From Bog-473 sp963783965 (GTDB taxonomy: Bacteria > Actinomycetota > Acidimicrobiia > Acidimicrobiales > RAAP-2), in NCBI GenBank assembly GCA_963783965.1, contig CAWAPQ010000003.1, positions 553,113-617,112 on the forward strand: a stretch of DNA of 64,000 bases, written 5' to 3'. Under the pieces are notes generated by a model. It was not told the DNA's origin and did not search any database. It was given only the letters and a program-made list of their open reading frames with translations. The number at the start of each line of letters is the position of its first letter. The stretch's first letter is position 1. Positions 1-7,638 of the stretch are shown here, one piece after another. The translations under genes and the position numbers were made by a program.

Positions 1-411
1 TGGCAGCCAGGACAGCACACCGGGGCCCAGGTGGCCAACGAACCCGGCACCTACTGCTGGAGCGAGCTCATCACGACGGACCTCGACGCGTCGAAGGCCT
101 TCTACGGCGCGGTGTTCGGGTGGGGTGCCCAAGAGCAGGGTCCTCCCGGGGGTCCCCCGGCTTACACCGAATGGCAGCTGGCGGGGAGGTCGGTCGGCGG
201 CATGATGCAGAAGTCCGCGGACATGCCGGCCGAGATGCCCCCCTCCTGGGGCGTCTACTTCGCGGTGGCCGACACAGACGCCACGGTGGCCAAGGCACAG
301 GAACTCGGGGCCACCCTCTTCATGGGGCCGACCGATATCGAACCCGGCCGGTTCGCCGTCCTGGCCGACAACGTGGGCGCCGTCTTCAGCGTCCTGCAAC
401 TCAAGGGATAG
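1..411 (+). CDS. VOC family protein, C-terminal half of a tandem-domain protein (truncated by window edge)
   Basis: Glyoxalase/bleomycin-resistance (VOC) fold protein. The frame is open to base 1 and the upstream residues (WQPGQHTGAQ before VANEPGTYCWSEL) look like the linker between the two halves of the common ~260-residue tandem VOC proteins, so the GTG at 31 is probably an internal valine and not the start. The visible domain has the usual NEPG..CW.EL, FY..VFGW and GRFAVLADN..A.F signatures. Substrate unknown. The aldo/keto reductase gene follows 10 bases downstream on the same strand, so the two are probably co-transcribed. Family assignment is secure; the tandem architecture is inferred. 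Confidence 0.8.
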   Translation, partial: WQPGQHTGAQVANEPGTYCWSELITTDLDASKAFYGAVFGWGAQEQGPPGGPPAYTEWQLAGRSVGGMMQKSADMPAEMPPSWGVYFAVADTDATVAKAQELGATLFMGPTDIEPGRFAVLADNVGAVFSVLQLKG

Positions 412-421
412 CGACCACACC

Positions 422-1321
422 ATGGAGCGACGGCGCCTCGGACGGACCGGCCACGAGAGCAGTGTGGCCGTCTTGGGTGGCGCGGCATGCTGGGCCGCCA
501 GCGTGGAGGAGGCGGGGGAGTGGCTCCGACTGGCCCTCGACCGCGGGGTGAACCACCTCGACATCGCACCCCAGTACGGCGCGGCCGAGTCCGTGGTGGG
601 TCCGCACCTGGCCGCCCACCGCGAGGAGCTCTTCATCGCCGGCAAGACGCTGCGGGCCAACCCCGAGGGCGTCAGCGATCAGTTCGACACGACGCGCCGC
701 CTGCTCCACGCCGACGTCCTCGATCTCTATCAGGCCCATGCGGTGACCTCGCTCGCCGAGCTCGACCGGCGTTCTCCGGCGCTCGAGCGCATCCTCGCCC
801 TGCGTGATGCCGGCCACACCCGGTTCGCCGGCATCACGGGGCACGACATGGAGGTGCCGCGGGCCCACCTCGAGGCGCTCCGCCGGTTCGACCTCGACAC
901 GGTGATGTTTCCGGTCTATCCCGCGCTCTGGTCCCGCCCTGAGTACCGCGAGCCGGCCGAGGAGCTCCTCGCCGTGTGCGCAGAGCGGGACGTGGGCGTC
1001 ATGGTGATCAAGGCGGCGGCACGACGGCCCTGGGCGGACGGTCGCCCGCTGGCCGACGCGGTGGCGGGGGACGCTGCGACCTCGGGCCGCTGGGCCGACT
1101 CGTGGTACGAGCCCCAGGCGAGCGACGACGAGCTCGATCGGGGCATTCACTTCGCACTCTCGACGCCGGGCGTGCAGGCTTTCTGCACCCCGGGGGACAT
1201 CGCGTTGCTGCCCCGGGTGTTGGCCTCCGCCGAGCGCTACGTCCCGATGACCGAGGACGGGCGGCGGGCGGCGATCGAGGCCATGGCGGCCGAGGACTTG
1301 ATCTTTCCCATGCCGCGCTGA
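422..1321 (+). CDS. Aldo/keto reductase
   Basis: NAD(P)H-dependent oxidoreductase with a TIM-barrel fold, 299 residues, normal for the family. The N-terminus ERRRLGRTG is typical of AKRs. The catalytic tetrad is readable: Asp47 and Tyr52 in LDIAPQYG, Lys75 in FIAGKT, and His106 in YQAHAV. The ATG at 422 lies 10 bases after the VOC stop. Substrate cannot be inferred. It converges with the LLM oxidoreductase gene, whose stop is 12 bases away. Confidence 0.9.
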   Translation: MERRRLGRTGHESSVAVLGGAACWAASVEEAGEWLRLALDRGVNHLDIAPQYGAAESVVGPHLAAHREELFIAGKTLRANPEGVSDQFDTTRRLLHADVLDLYQAHAVTSLAELDRRSPALERILALRDAGHTRFAGITGHDMEVPRAHLEALRRFDLDTVMFPVYPALWSRPEYREPAEELLAVCAERDVGVMVIKAAARRPWADGRPLADAVAGDAATSGRWADSWYEPQASDDELDRGIHFALSTPGVQAFCTPGDIALLPRVLASAERYVPMTEDGRRAAIEAMAAEDLIFPMPR

Positions 1322-1333
1322 GGCCGGATCGGG

Positions 1334-2368
1334 TCAGTCCGTCTGCAGCGCGGCCACGACGGATCGGAAGGCTTCGTCGTCACCCGCATCGGCCGGTGGA
1401 GACACCACAATGCCCTGACCCAAGCCAGTGAAGCGCTCGCGCAGGAGATCGGGGAGCTCGTCGAAGGTGCCGCATGGGACGAGCGTGTCGAGCACCTCAT
1501 CGGACAGGACGTCGGCCAAGTCGTCCCAACGGTCGTGGCGGATCAGGTCCCGCAGGTGGGGGCCGACCTCGGTCCAGCCGTAGAGCTCGAGGGTGGGGGC
1601 GTAGGCGGGGGTGGAGTACAGAAAGGCCAGCAGACGGCGCTGGCGCTCGCGTTCGACCACGACCGCGTCGGGGGTGGCGCCCGTGATGACCGACGTCCCG
1701 ATGACGGTCTCGAAACCGGCCCCGGCCAGGTCCCGTCCGGCGGCGCGGGCGCCGTCGGCCAGGGCGGGGAGACACGTCTCACGCAGGTAGCGCGGATTCG
1801 AGTTGGTCGGGTGGCTGACGAAGCCGTCGGCCACGGCGCCGGCCAGGGCGCAGGCCCTCCGCTGTACGCCGCCGAGGTAGATGGATGGTGCGAGCGTGGT
1901 CGCGTCCGGTCCCGGGTTGAAGTACGGCTGCATCCGGGTCACGCGGTAGTGCGGGCTCTGGTAGTCGGGTGCGGCGCCGGAGGCGAAGGAGGCAAACGCG
2001 GCACGCACCGCACCGACGTAGTCACCGAGGCGGCCGATGGGGTCCTCGCCGAAGGGAACGGCGTAACGATCCTCAATGTTCTGGCGGATCTGCGTCCCCA
2101 GTCCGAGCTCGAAGCGCCCGCCGCTGATCTTGGCGATGTCCCAGGCGGCATAGGCGAGGAGCGTCGGGCTGCGGGCGAAGGCGAGCGTGACGCTGGTGCG
2201 GACGGTGATCCCCTTGGTGTGCTCGGCGACCAGCAGAGCGACCGCCATGGAGTCGTGCACGGTCTCGGCCACGTGCAGCCCGTCGTAGCCCAGTCGCTCG
2301 ACCCGCTGCGCGTGGGCGACGGCATCGGTCAGGCTGAGGCGCGGGTCCATGCCCGCGTAGACCCTCAC
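1334..2368 (-). CDS. LLM class (F420-dependent) oxidoreductase
   Basis: Luciferase-like monooxygenase TIM-barrel protein of the actinobacterial F420-dependent group, 344 residues from the chosen start. It opens VRVYAGMDPRLSL and has the ISGGRFELGLGTQ and YLGGVQRRACALAGAVADGF motifs of this subfamily. I chose the GTG at 2368 because it overlaps the stop of the upstream enoyl-CoA hydratase gene as GTGA; longer readings would run back through that gene. Last gene of a leftward operon with a CoA-ester enzyme, which suggests oxidation of a lipid-like or xenobiotic substrate (inference). Confidence 0.88.
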   Translation of the reverse strand: MRVYAGMDPRLSLTDAVAHAQRVERLGYDGLHVAETVHDSMAVALLVAEHTKGITVRTSVTLAFARSPTLLAYAAWDIAKISGGRFELGLGTQIRQNIEDRYAVPFGEDPIGRLGDYVGAVRAAFASFASGAAPDYQSPHYRVTRMQPYFNPGPDATTLAPSIYLGGVQRRACALAGAVADGFVSHPTNSNPRYLRETCLPALADGARAAGRDLAGAGFETVIGTSVITGATPDAVVVERERQRRLLAFLYSTPAYAPTLELYGWTEVGPHLRDLIRHDRWDDLADVLSDEVLDTLVPCGTFDELPDLLRERFTGLGQGIVVSPPADAGDDEAFRSVVAALQTD

Positions 2369-3162
2369 GCCCCAGCGCTGTCGAGTCCCGTGGTCTGTTG
2401 GCGGCCGCGGGCGACGATCTTCTCGCGCTCGGTCGTGAGGCGCGATTGGTCGAAGCGTTCCGCCATCCAATCCCGGGACCAACGGGCCTCTGCCTTGAAC
2501 GCCTCCGGGCCGCTGAGCGCGCCGATGGTGTCGTAGCCGCGCCGGAGCTCCGTGAGATATTCCGAAGGGATGGAGGCGATGGTGGAGGCCACCTCGCGGG
2601 CTCGTTGGAGCAATGACTCATGGGGAACGACCTCAACGACCAGGCCCCAGTCGCGCGCCGTCTCCGCGTCGATGTAGTCGCCGGTGAGGCTCATGCGGCG
2701 AGCGCGGTCGAGACCGACGAGCTGGGGCAGCCGGATCGTCATCCCTCCGCCCGGCATGACGCCGACCCTGGCGTGTGTGTCGGCGAAGCGGGCTCGCTCC
2801 GAAGCGATCAGGAAGTCACAGCACATCGCCAGTTCGAGCCCTCCGGTCACCGTCGGGCCGTTGATGGCACCGATGACGGGGGTGTCGTGCGGTGGCATCA
2901 TGCTCGAGCGCTGCGCCGGTCGTCGTTGCCGTTCCTTTTGCACCTCACGCAACTCGGTGGCCAGCGACTTGAGGTCCATGCCGGCACAGAAGGCCGGGTC
3001 GGCGCCGGTGAGGACGATGCAACCGACATCGTCCCGGGCGTCGAGGCCCGTGACGGCCTCGTCGAGTTGCGCATGCAGGTCGGCCGAAATGGCGTTCCGT
3101 GCCTCCGGGCGGTTCAGGGTGACCGTGGCCACCCGGTCTTCGACCTCGACGAGCACCAGCAT
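2365..3162 (-). CDS. Enoyl-CoA hydratase/isomerase family protein
   Basis: Crotonase-fold enzyme acting on acyl-CoA esters, 265 residues from ATG 3162. It shows VTLNRPEARNAIS near the N-terminus, the first oxyanion-hole segment in FCAGMDL, and the second in NGPTVTGGLELAM. A GGGGAGG ribosome site sits nine bases before the ATG, which favours this start over longer readings. It lies 28 bases after the SnoaL-like gene and overlaps the LLM gene by four bases. Specific substrate unknown; the LLM partner suggests a role in degradation of an unusual acyl-CoA. Confidence 0.9.
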   Translation of the reverse strand: MLVLVEVEDRVATVTLNRPEARNAISADLHAQLDEAVTGLDARDDVGCIVLTGADPAFCAGMDLKSLATELREVQKERQRRPAQRSSMMPPHDTPVIGAINGPTVTGGLELAMCCDFLIASERARFADTHARVGVMPGGGMTIRLPQLVGLDRARRMSLTGDYIDAETARDWGLVVEVVPHESLLQRAREVASTIASIPSEYLTELRRGYDTIGALSGPEAFKAEARWSRDWMAERFDQSRLTTEREKIVARGRQQTTGLDSAGA

Positions 3163-3190
3163 CAGCGTTGCCTCCCCATGTCTCTTGCCC

Positions 3191-3592
3191 TCATGATCGG
3201 CCCTCGGGCTGTCCGGGCACCAATCCCTCGAACGTAACCACACGGCAGATGGCACCCGCCTCGTCGAGGCAGCCGAAGCTCCAGCCCTCCATCGCCGTGG
3301 TGCCCCGTTCGACGCGTTCCCAGGTAAAGCGGAAGTACCCGTGGTGGAGATCGACGGGGCTGGTGCGCCGCAGACCGGTCTGCCACCAGCCCTCCTTGCG
3401 GTACCGGGCGAACGCGTCGCTCAGGCCTTCGATGCCCTCGAACACCGCTTCCGGGCTCACATAGACCAGGTCCGGTGCCACGTGCCGCGTCAAGGCCTCC
3501 ATGCGCTCGCCGTCGTCAGTGAGGAAGACCGCGGCCATCAGGTGGTCGACGCGCTCGGCGATCTCCTCGTCCTGGTGGTCGTGCCGGAACAC
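3191..3592 (-). CDS. SnoaL/NTF2-like nuclear transport factor 2 family protein
   Basis: About 133 residues with the NTF2-like cone fold signature: a helical start (DEEIAERVDHLMAAVF), DGERMEALTRHVAPDLVYVSP, a central FEGIEGLSDAFARYR and a beta-rich end. Proteins of this fold serve as small isomerases, hydratases or ligand binders; no function can be read here. The GTG at 3592 is the first plausible start after the upstream GNAT stop (3630), although a later ATG (..DHLM) is possible. It sits between GNAT and enoyl-CoA hydratase genes in one leftward operon. Confidence 0.72.
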   Translation of the reverse strand: MFRHDHQDEEIAERVDHLMAAVFLTDDGERMEALTRHVAPDLVYVSPEAVFEGIEGLSDAFARYRKEGWWQTGLRRTSPVDLHHGYFRFTWERVERGTTAMEGWSFGCLDEAGAICRVVTFEGLVPGQPEGRS

Positions 3593-3629
3593 CGGGGCAG
3601 TCTCGCAGAGGCCGAGCCCAAGTGCGCAG

Positions 3630-4217
3630 TCACGTTCGGTACGCCCACTCGGAGTGGAGGAGGACGAAGCAATCAGCGTCGCGTTGCTCACCGTCGATCC
3701 GTTCCCAGCCGCGCAGCGTTGCCTCGCGAGAGAAGCCAGCTGCCTCGGCCGTCCGGGCCGAAGCGACATTCCAGGGTTCGACGAAGAGGTGCAAGCGCGG
3801 GATGGACAGCTCGCCGAACGCAAACGAGACAATGCCCCGCAGGGCGGAGGCAGCGAACCCCTGGCCGCGTGCATCAGCGACGAGCCAGTAGCCGATGGAG
3901 GCGCGCCCACTCTCGATCTCCTGCAGCCACAGCCCGATCGACCCGACCCCTGTCGTGGGCTCGGCTTCGGTGGCAATGACAAACGAATAGCCATCGCCCT
4001 CCGCATCGCGCGCGTGCTGGCGCTCAATGAAGGCGCGACCCGCGTCGTCGGTGTACGTCCGCGGCACCGAGGAGATGGAGGGGATCAGCGGATCGGCCGC
4101 CGCCAGGCGCACCATGGCCAAGTCGGAGATCGCGTAGGGACGAAGCAGCACGGGCGACGAGACCAGCTGCGGGACTCGTAAGGGGGGAGTGAAGACCGCG
4201 GGATCGAACGCGCTCAT
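3630..4217 (-). CDS. GNAT family N-acetyltransferase (RimJ/RimL type)
   Basis: 195-residue acetyltransferase. It has the RimJ/L layout: VLLRPYAISDLAMVRLAA near the start, IGYWLVADARGQGFAASALRGIVSFAF as the acetyl-CoA binding P-loop region (ARGQGFA), and LHLFVEPWNVASARTAEAAGF at the C-terminus. The ATG at 4217 overlaps the stop of the upstream gene by four bases (ATGA), so the two are translationally coupled. Target amine unknown. Confidence 0.88.
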   Translation of the reverse strand: MSAFDPAVFTPPLRVPQLVSSPVLLRPYAISDLAMVRLAAADPLIPSISSVPRTYTDDAGRAFIERQHARDAEGDGYSFVIATEAEPTTGVGSIGLWLQEIESGRASIGYWLVADARGQGFAASALRGIVSFAFGELSIPRLHLFVEPWNVASARTAEAAGFSREATLRGWERIDGEQRDADCFVLLHSEWAYRT

Positions 4218-5404
4218 TGGAGAGTGAAATACCCCGGAACGAGGTGGTGCGGCGTATCGAGATATCCCTTGGCTTCTGGGAGCCCGCCGAAACGGCCGTG
4301 GCTCCAGCGCACCTCAATGTGCCCCACCACCATGTGCACCTCGTGGGAGATCCGGTCCCGCACGACGGCCTCCCATCCCACCCGGGGCTGGCCGCCTGGT
4401 TGGCCCTCCATGGAGACGGAAATCAACTGGAACTGCTGGCGCCAGTCCCAGGACGTGGCGATGCGCAGCCGCAGGGAGCGGTCCGCTGAGGAGCCCAACA
4501 CGAAGTAGGGCGCGCTGCCGATGCGCAAGAGACGCCAGACCATGGCTTCGCCCGTTCCGCCGCGATCATCCATGGCGGCTTCCCAGCGGCGCACCGACGC
4601 CCGTGCCACTGCGCCTGACAGCGAGGCGTAGAGGTCCTTGGCGCCGGGGGGCCAGCCAGGACGGAGCCAATGTCCGAGTGCGTCCCGTTGCGGCACGGTG
4701 AGGTCCACCGCACGTGGTGGTAGATCGTGGAGGAGCGCGGGCGGCGGCCCTGCGTGACGCAGTCCGCGCTCGGCGGGCAATGCCGCGTCGTCGAGACCCG
4801 GCAACGCCATGGCGGCGGGAGGCAGGGTGAGACGTTCCGACCTCCCCGGCTCGATCGGCGGGGACGGGGCCGTGTTCTCGGCCCGCCGCGCCGCGAGTCG
4901 GACGGCCTCATAAAGGGCCTGGTACTCGTTCGGCGCCACTTCGGCGTACCAGTCGCCGCTGCCGGGGAGTTCTTCGCGTGCTGCTCGTCCGGCCCGGCCC
5001 TGCCCGCCGAACAGGAGCGAGTCGAAGATACTTGTCGGCGACACGTTGAAGAGGATCTTCGAGAGGTACTTGCAGCTGACGAGGTAGACGTGGTCGACCC
5101 GGAGGTCGATGGGCGCCACCTCGTCGCCCGGGGCGCGCCCGGTGCCCTTCCATTCGACCACCTGGGGCAGGCGCCCGCGCAGGCCGTCGGCTGCGGTCAG
5201 GAACGCCTGCCCGTTGGCCCAGGCGGCGTGGAACTCGCCGTCGTAGGCTCCGCCGACACGCAAGTGGTCGAGCCGATCCCACATCTCGGGCGACAGGCTG
5301 TGCATCACGCTCGTGCGCGACCGCACCGCCTCCTCAAGCCCGTCCAGTCCGAGCATGCCGAGACCAGTCCCGAGTTCTGTCACCGTGGTCCGGTCGCTCG
5401 GCAC
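4214..5404 (-). CDS. Hypothetical protein with PD-(D/E)XK-like motif
   Basis: About 396 residues from GTG 5404; no family was recognised with certainty. The first half contains VVEWKGTGRAPGDE followed by DLRVDHVYLVSCKYLSKIL, which resembles a PD-(D/E)XK nuclease core (Asp, then a beta strand ending S-x-K in place of E-x-K). The second half has basic tryptophan-rich segments (WRLLRIG, ATSWDWRQQF, VRWSHGRFGG). It is the first gene of the leftward operon and overlaps the GNAT gene. The start is uncertain: a second GTG at 5383 is possible. A nuclease role is only a suggestion from motif shape. Confidence 0.65.
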   Translation of the reverse strand: MPSDRTTVTELGTGLGMLGLDGLEEAVRSRTSVMHSLSPEMWDRLDHLRVGGAYDGEFHAAWANGQAFLTAADGLRGRLPQVVEWKGTGRAPGDEVAPIDLRVDHVYLVSCKYLSKILFNVSPTSIFDSLLFGGQGRAGRAAREELPGSGDWYAEVAPNEYQALYEAVRLAARRAENTAPSPPIEPGRSERLTLPPAAMALPGLDDAALPAERGLRHAGPPPALLHDLPPRAVDLTVPQRDALGHWLRPGWPPGAKDLYASLSGAVARASVRRWEAAMDDRGGTGEAMVWRLLRIGSAPYFVLGSSADRSLRLRIATSWDWRQQFQLISVSMEGQPGGQPRVGWEAVVRDRISHEVHMVVGHIEVRWSHGRFGGLPEAKGYLDTPHHLVPGYFTLQ

Positions 5405-5564
5405 GGACGCATCTTCCCACCCGCGGCGCTCTCGGTTCGGAATCGCTCGGCGAAGGTGCCGAACGGCTGGCCTTGCCGCCGCTTTACTCGAGCCTCGTAT
5501 GGTGCGCCTGCACACATGGAGGAACGAGCCGAACACCATCGGGTCGTGAGCAGGGGAGGTCGTC

Positions 5565-5876
5565 ATGAGCGCAATCGAAACCACCACGGGCATCCTCGTG
5601 AGGACGAAAATTTTCCCCTTGGCGATTTTGCTTCTGTTGTTCAAGACGAACGTCACCATCGACGGCACGACCTCGGTCCTCAAATGGGGGGACCACGTCT
5701 TTGCGGTCCCTCCGGGGCAGCACGACGTGCAGGTATCGTTCCGCTACCTGTTCTCGAACCGCATGGGGGAGGCCAAGTTGACGGTTGAGGTCGCGCCCGG
5801 CCGGACGACAACGGTGCTCTACCGGTCGCCGTTCCTCGTCTTCATGGGCGGCTCAATGAAGGAGATTGCGCCATGA
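5565..5876 (+). CDS. Hypothetical protein, 103 aa, paired with DUF4389 protein
   Basis: Small protein with an N-terminal hydrophobic stretch (FPLAILLLLF, residues 17-26) followed by a beta-rich region (VTIDGTTSVLKWGDHVFAVPPGQHDVQVSFRYL) and an Arg/Thr-rich segment ending GRTTTVLYRSPFLVF. The pattern suggests a small beta-sandwich with a peripheral or membrane-linked N-terminus. The stop overlaps the start of the DUF4389 gene by four bases, so the two proteins probably work together. An in-frame ATG at 5565 follows a GGGAGG ribosome site. Confidence 0.65.
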   Translation: MSAIETTTGILVRTKIFPLAILLLLFKTNVTIDGTTSVLKWGDHVFAVPPGQHDVQVSFRYLFSNRMGEAKLTVEVAPGRTTTVLYRSPFLVFMGGSMKEIAP

Positions 5877-7249
5877 GCTCCGACGAGCGCCCAACGGATT
5901 CGGAACAGATTCCGGGCGAAGACGACGCGTCATCACCATCGTCGTCACCGCCACCACCACCGTCACCGCCACCACCACCGCCACCGATGGCGGCTCCGAA
6001 CGCGCCACCTGTTGCCGGGGCCGTTTCGACGACGGTCCTCTGGCCGAGCGTCGCGAGCGTCGCCCCTTCGGGGTCGTACCCTGAGCTCACGCCACCCACG
6101 GAGCCGCTTCCGCTCCTCACCATTCTGCCGGAACGGGCCAAGCAACGGCGATGGACCGTGTTGGTGCGGGGCATCCTCTCTCTCCCGCTGGCGGTGGTCG
6201 TCCTGTTCGTCGGCCTCGCCGCCACGGTGTGCGTGGTGCTCGGCTGGTTCGCCGCGCTGGTCACGGGCCGGGTCCCGAACTTCGTGCGGTCCATCGTGAC
6301 GGTGTATCTACGGCTGGCACTCCGGCTCGAGGCCTATCAGTTCCTCCTCACGGATCGCTTCCCGCCGTTCAGTGCCGACGACGTGCCCGACTACCACGCC
6401 AGCCTTGCCGTTCCACCGGCGACCAGGGTGCAACGCGCGGCTGTGCTCTTCCGCCTCGTGCTCGTGATTCCCGCCGCTATCGCGGTGCGGATTGTGGGGC
6501 TTGGCATCTACGTCGTGCTCTTCTTCATGTGGTTCGTGGTGCTCATCACGGGGTGGCTCCCCAAGCCGGTCCACGAGGTCGCGCAGGCCTTCATCCGCTA
6601 CGAGATCCGGCTCCTCGGTTACTTCAACCTCCTGGTGCCGACGTACCCGGGCGAGCTCTTCGGCGATCTCGCGCTCCCCGCGCCGATCCTTCTCCCGGGC
6701 GGCGACAAAATCGGTACGTACGTCGACGCTCCGACGGCCGTCCCGCCACCGCCACCACCGGCGTCGCAGCCGTGGAAGCTGATCTTGAGCATGGGGGCGA
6801 AGCGCTTGCTCCTGGTCACGATTGTCCTCGGCATCGCCGCCGCAATCGGCCTCTCGGTCTTCGAAACCGCTGCCGGAAACCACGAGAACCTGGTGCAGGT
6901 CAACAACCAGCTGGTCTCGGATCTCGACCAGTTCTCCACGACGGCGAAGAGCTGCCAGGATGTTTCGTGCCTGGAGCAGGCGAACGGCGTGCTCTCACAG
7001 CAACTCGGCGATTTCGTGAGCGCCATCGAAGGCGCCAACAGCGCCGGGGTGAGCCCGAGCCTCATCAACCAGTTGACGACGGCCGCCGAGCACGCCGAGC
7101 AGGTGACGGGGGACCTGGCCGACTCGGGACCCAGTGTGGCCCGCTACCGCAGCGCGGTCTCACGCGATCAGGCGGAACAGGCCATCAACGACCTCGTCAA
7201 CGCCCAGCGTGCCTTCGTCACCGCGCTGAACGCGCAGCGGTTCGGCTAG
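5873..7249 (+). CDS. DUF4389 domain-containing membrane protein
   Basis: 458 residues. A Ser/Pro-rich cytoplasmic tail (residues 20-40, runs of proline) is followed by two DUF4389-type membrane modules. Each has paired hydrophobic helices, an ALVTGRVPNFVRSIV or VLITGWLPKPVHEV turn, and a closing LRLEAYQFLLTDRFPPF or IRLLGYFNLLVPTYPGE. A third segment (LLLVTIVLGIAAAIGLSVF) anchors a C-terminal, probably extracytoplasmic, helical domain with ENLVQVNNQLVSDLDQFS. The function of DUF4389 proteins is unknown. Coupled to the 103-residue gene upstream. Confidence 0.85.
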   Translation: MSSDERPTDSEQIPGEDDASSPSSSPPPPPSPPPPPPPMAAPNAPPVAGAVSTTVLWPSVASVAPSGSYPELTPPTEPLPLLTILPERAKQRRWTVLVRGILSLPLAVVVLFVGLAATVCVVLGWFAALVTGRVPNFVRSIVTVYLRLALRLEAYQFLLTDRFPPFSADDVPDYHASLAVPPATRVQRAAVLFRLVLVIPAAIAVRIVGLGIYVVLFFMWFVVLITGWLPKPVHEVAQAFIRYEIRLLGYFNLLVPTYPGELFGDLALPAPILLPGGDKIGTYVDAPTAVPPPPPPASQPWKLILSMGAKRLLLVTIVLGIAAAIGLSVFETAAGNHENLVQVNNQLVSDLDQFSTTAKSCQDVSCLEQANGVLSQQLGDFVSAIEGANSAGVSPSLINQLTTAAEHAEQVTGDLADSGPSVARYRSAVSRDQAEQAINDLVNAQRAFVTALNAQRFG

Positions 7250-7257
7250 TCGCTGTC

Positions 7258-7572
7258 CTAGTCGGCGAAGAGGGGCGTGAGCTGCAGCTCGAGTGGTCCC
7301 ACCGCTGCCTCAGCGGCGACATGCATCTCGGTGCTCTCGTAGACGTCGACCGCCGTTCCCGTGCGGGCGATGAACGCGAAGACGGCATCACCCCACCGCT
7401 CCTCGCGCAGAGCCTGGCGCAGCGCGGCGCGCTCGCCGGGCGGCAGGTCCCGTCCCGGCGTCTTGGCGACCAGCTGGCATGCCAGCACCCAGTTCAACGT
7501 GTCGAGGTCCTCGGCGACGAACACGCGCGGCGGATCGTCCCGGACCACCGCGCAAGCGACGACGGTGCCCAT
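7258..7572 (-). CDS. Hypothetical protein, 104 aa
   Basis: Small soluble protein (GTVVACAVVRDDPPRVFVAEDLDTLNW..) of unknown function, rich in acidic and small residues, with an amphipathic stretch LPPGERAALRQALREERWGDAVFAFIARTG. Codon use matches the neighbouring genes and the frame spans the gap between the DUF4389 gene and the methyltransferase gene. The ATG at 7572 lies inside the first unit of a 17-bp tandem repeat. Probably co-transcribed with the methyltransferase gene 53 bases upstream. Confidence 0.68.
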   Translation of the reverse strand: MGTVVACAVVRDDPPRVFVAEDLDTLNWVLACQLVAKTPGRDLPPGERAALRQALREERWGDAVFAFIARTGTAVDVYESTEMHVAAEAAVGPLELQLTPLFAD

Positions 7573-7638
7573 CGTCAGCCAGCGCCCACGGTCAGCCAGC
7601 GCCCACGGTCAGCCAGCGCCCATCGTCAGACGGTGCCC
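7571..7638. repeat. 17-bp tandem repeat, four units, spanning a stop and a start codon
   Basis: Four head-to-tail units of acggtcagccagcgccc or close variants: 7571-7587 (atcgt.. variant), 7588-7604 and 7605-7621 (identical), and a degenerate fourth unit 7622-7638. The last unit contains the stop codon of the methyltransferase gene and the first contains the start codon of the 104-residue gene. Because 17 is not a multiple of three, a change in copy number would alter spacing but not either reading frame. Confidence 0.9.

Noticed and set aside
1535..2536. Plus-strand ORF of 333 residues
   Set aside because: Antisense to the LLM oxidoreductase gene, whose minus-strand frame has clear family motifs; composition of the plus frame is non-protein-like.
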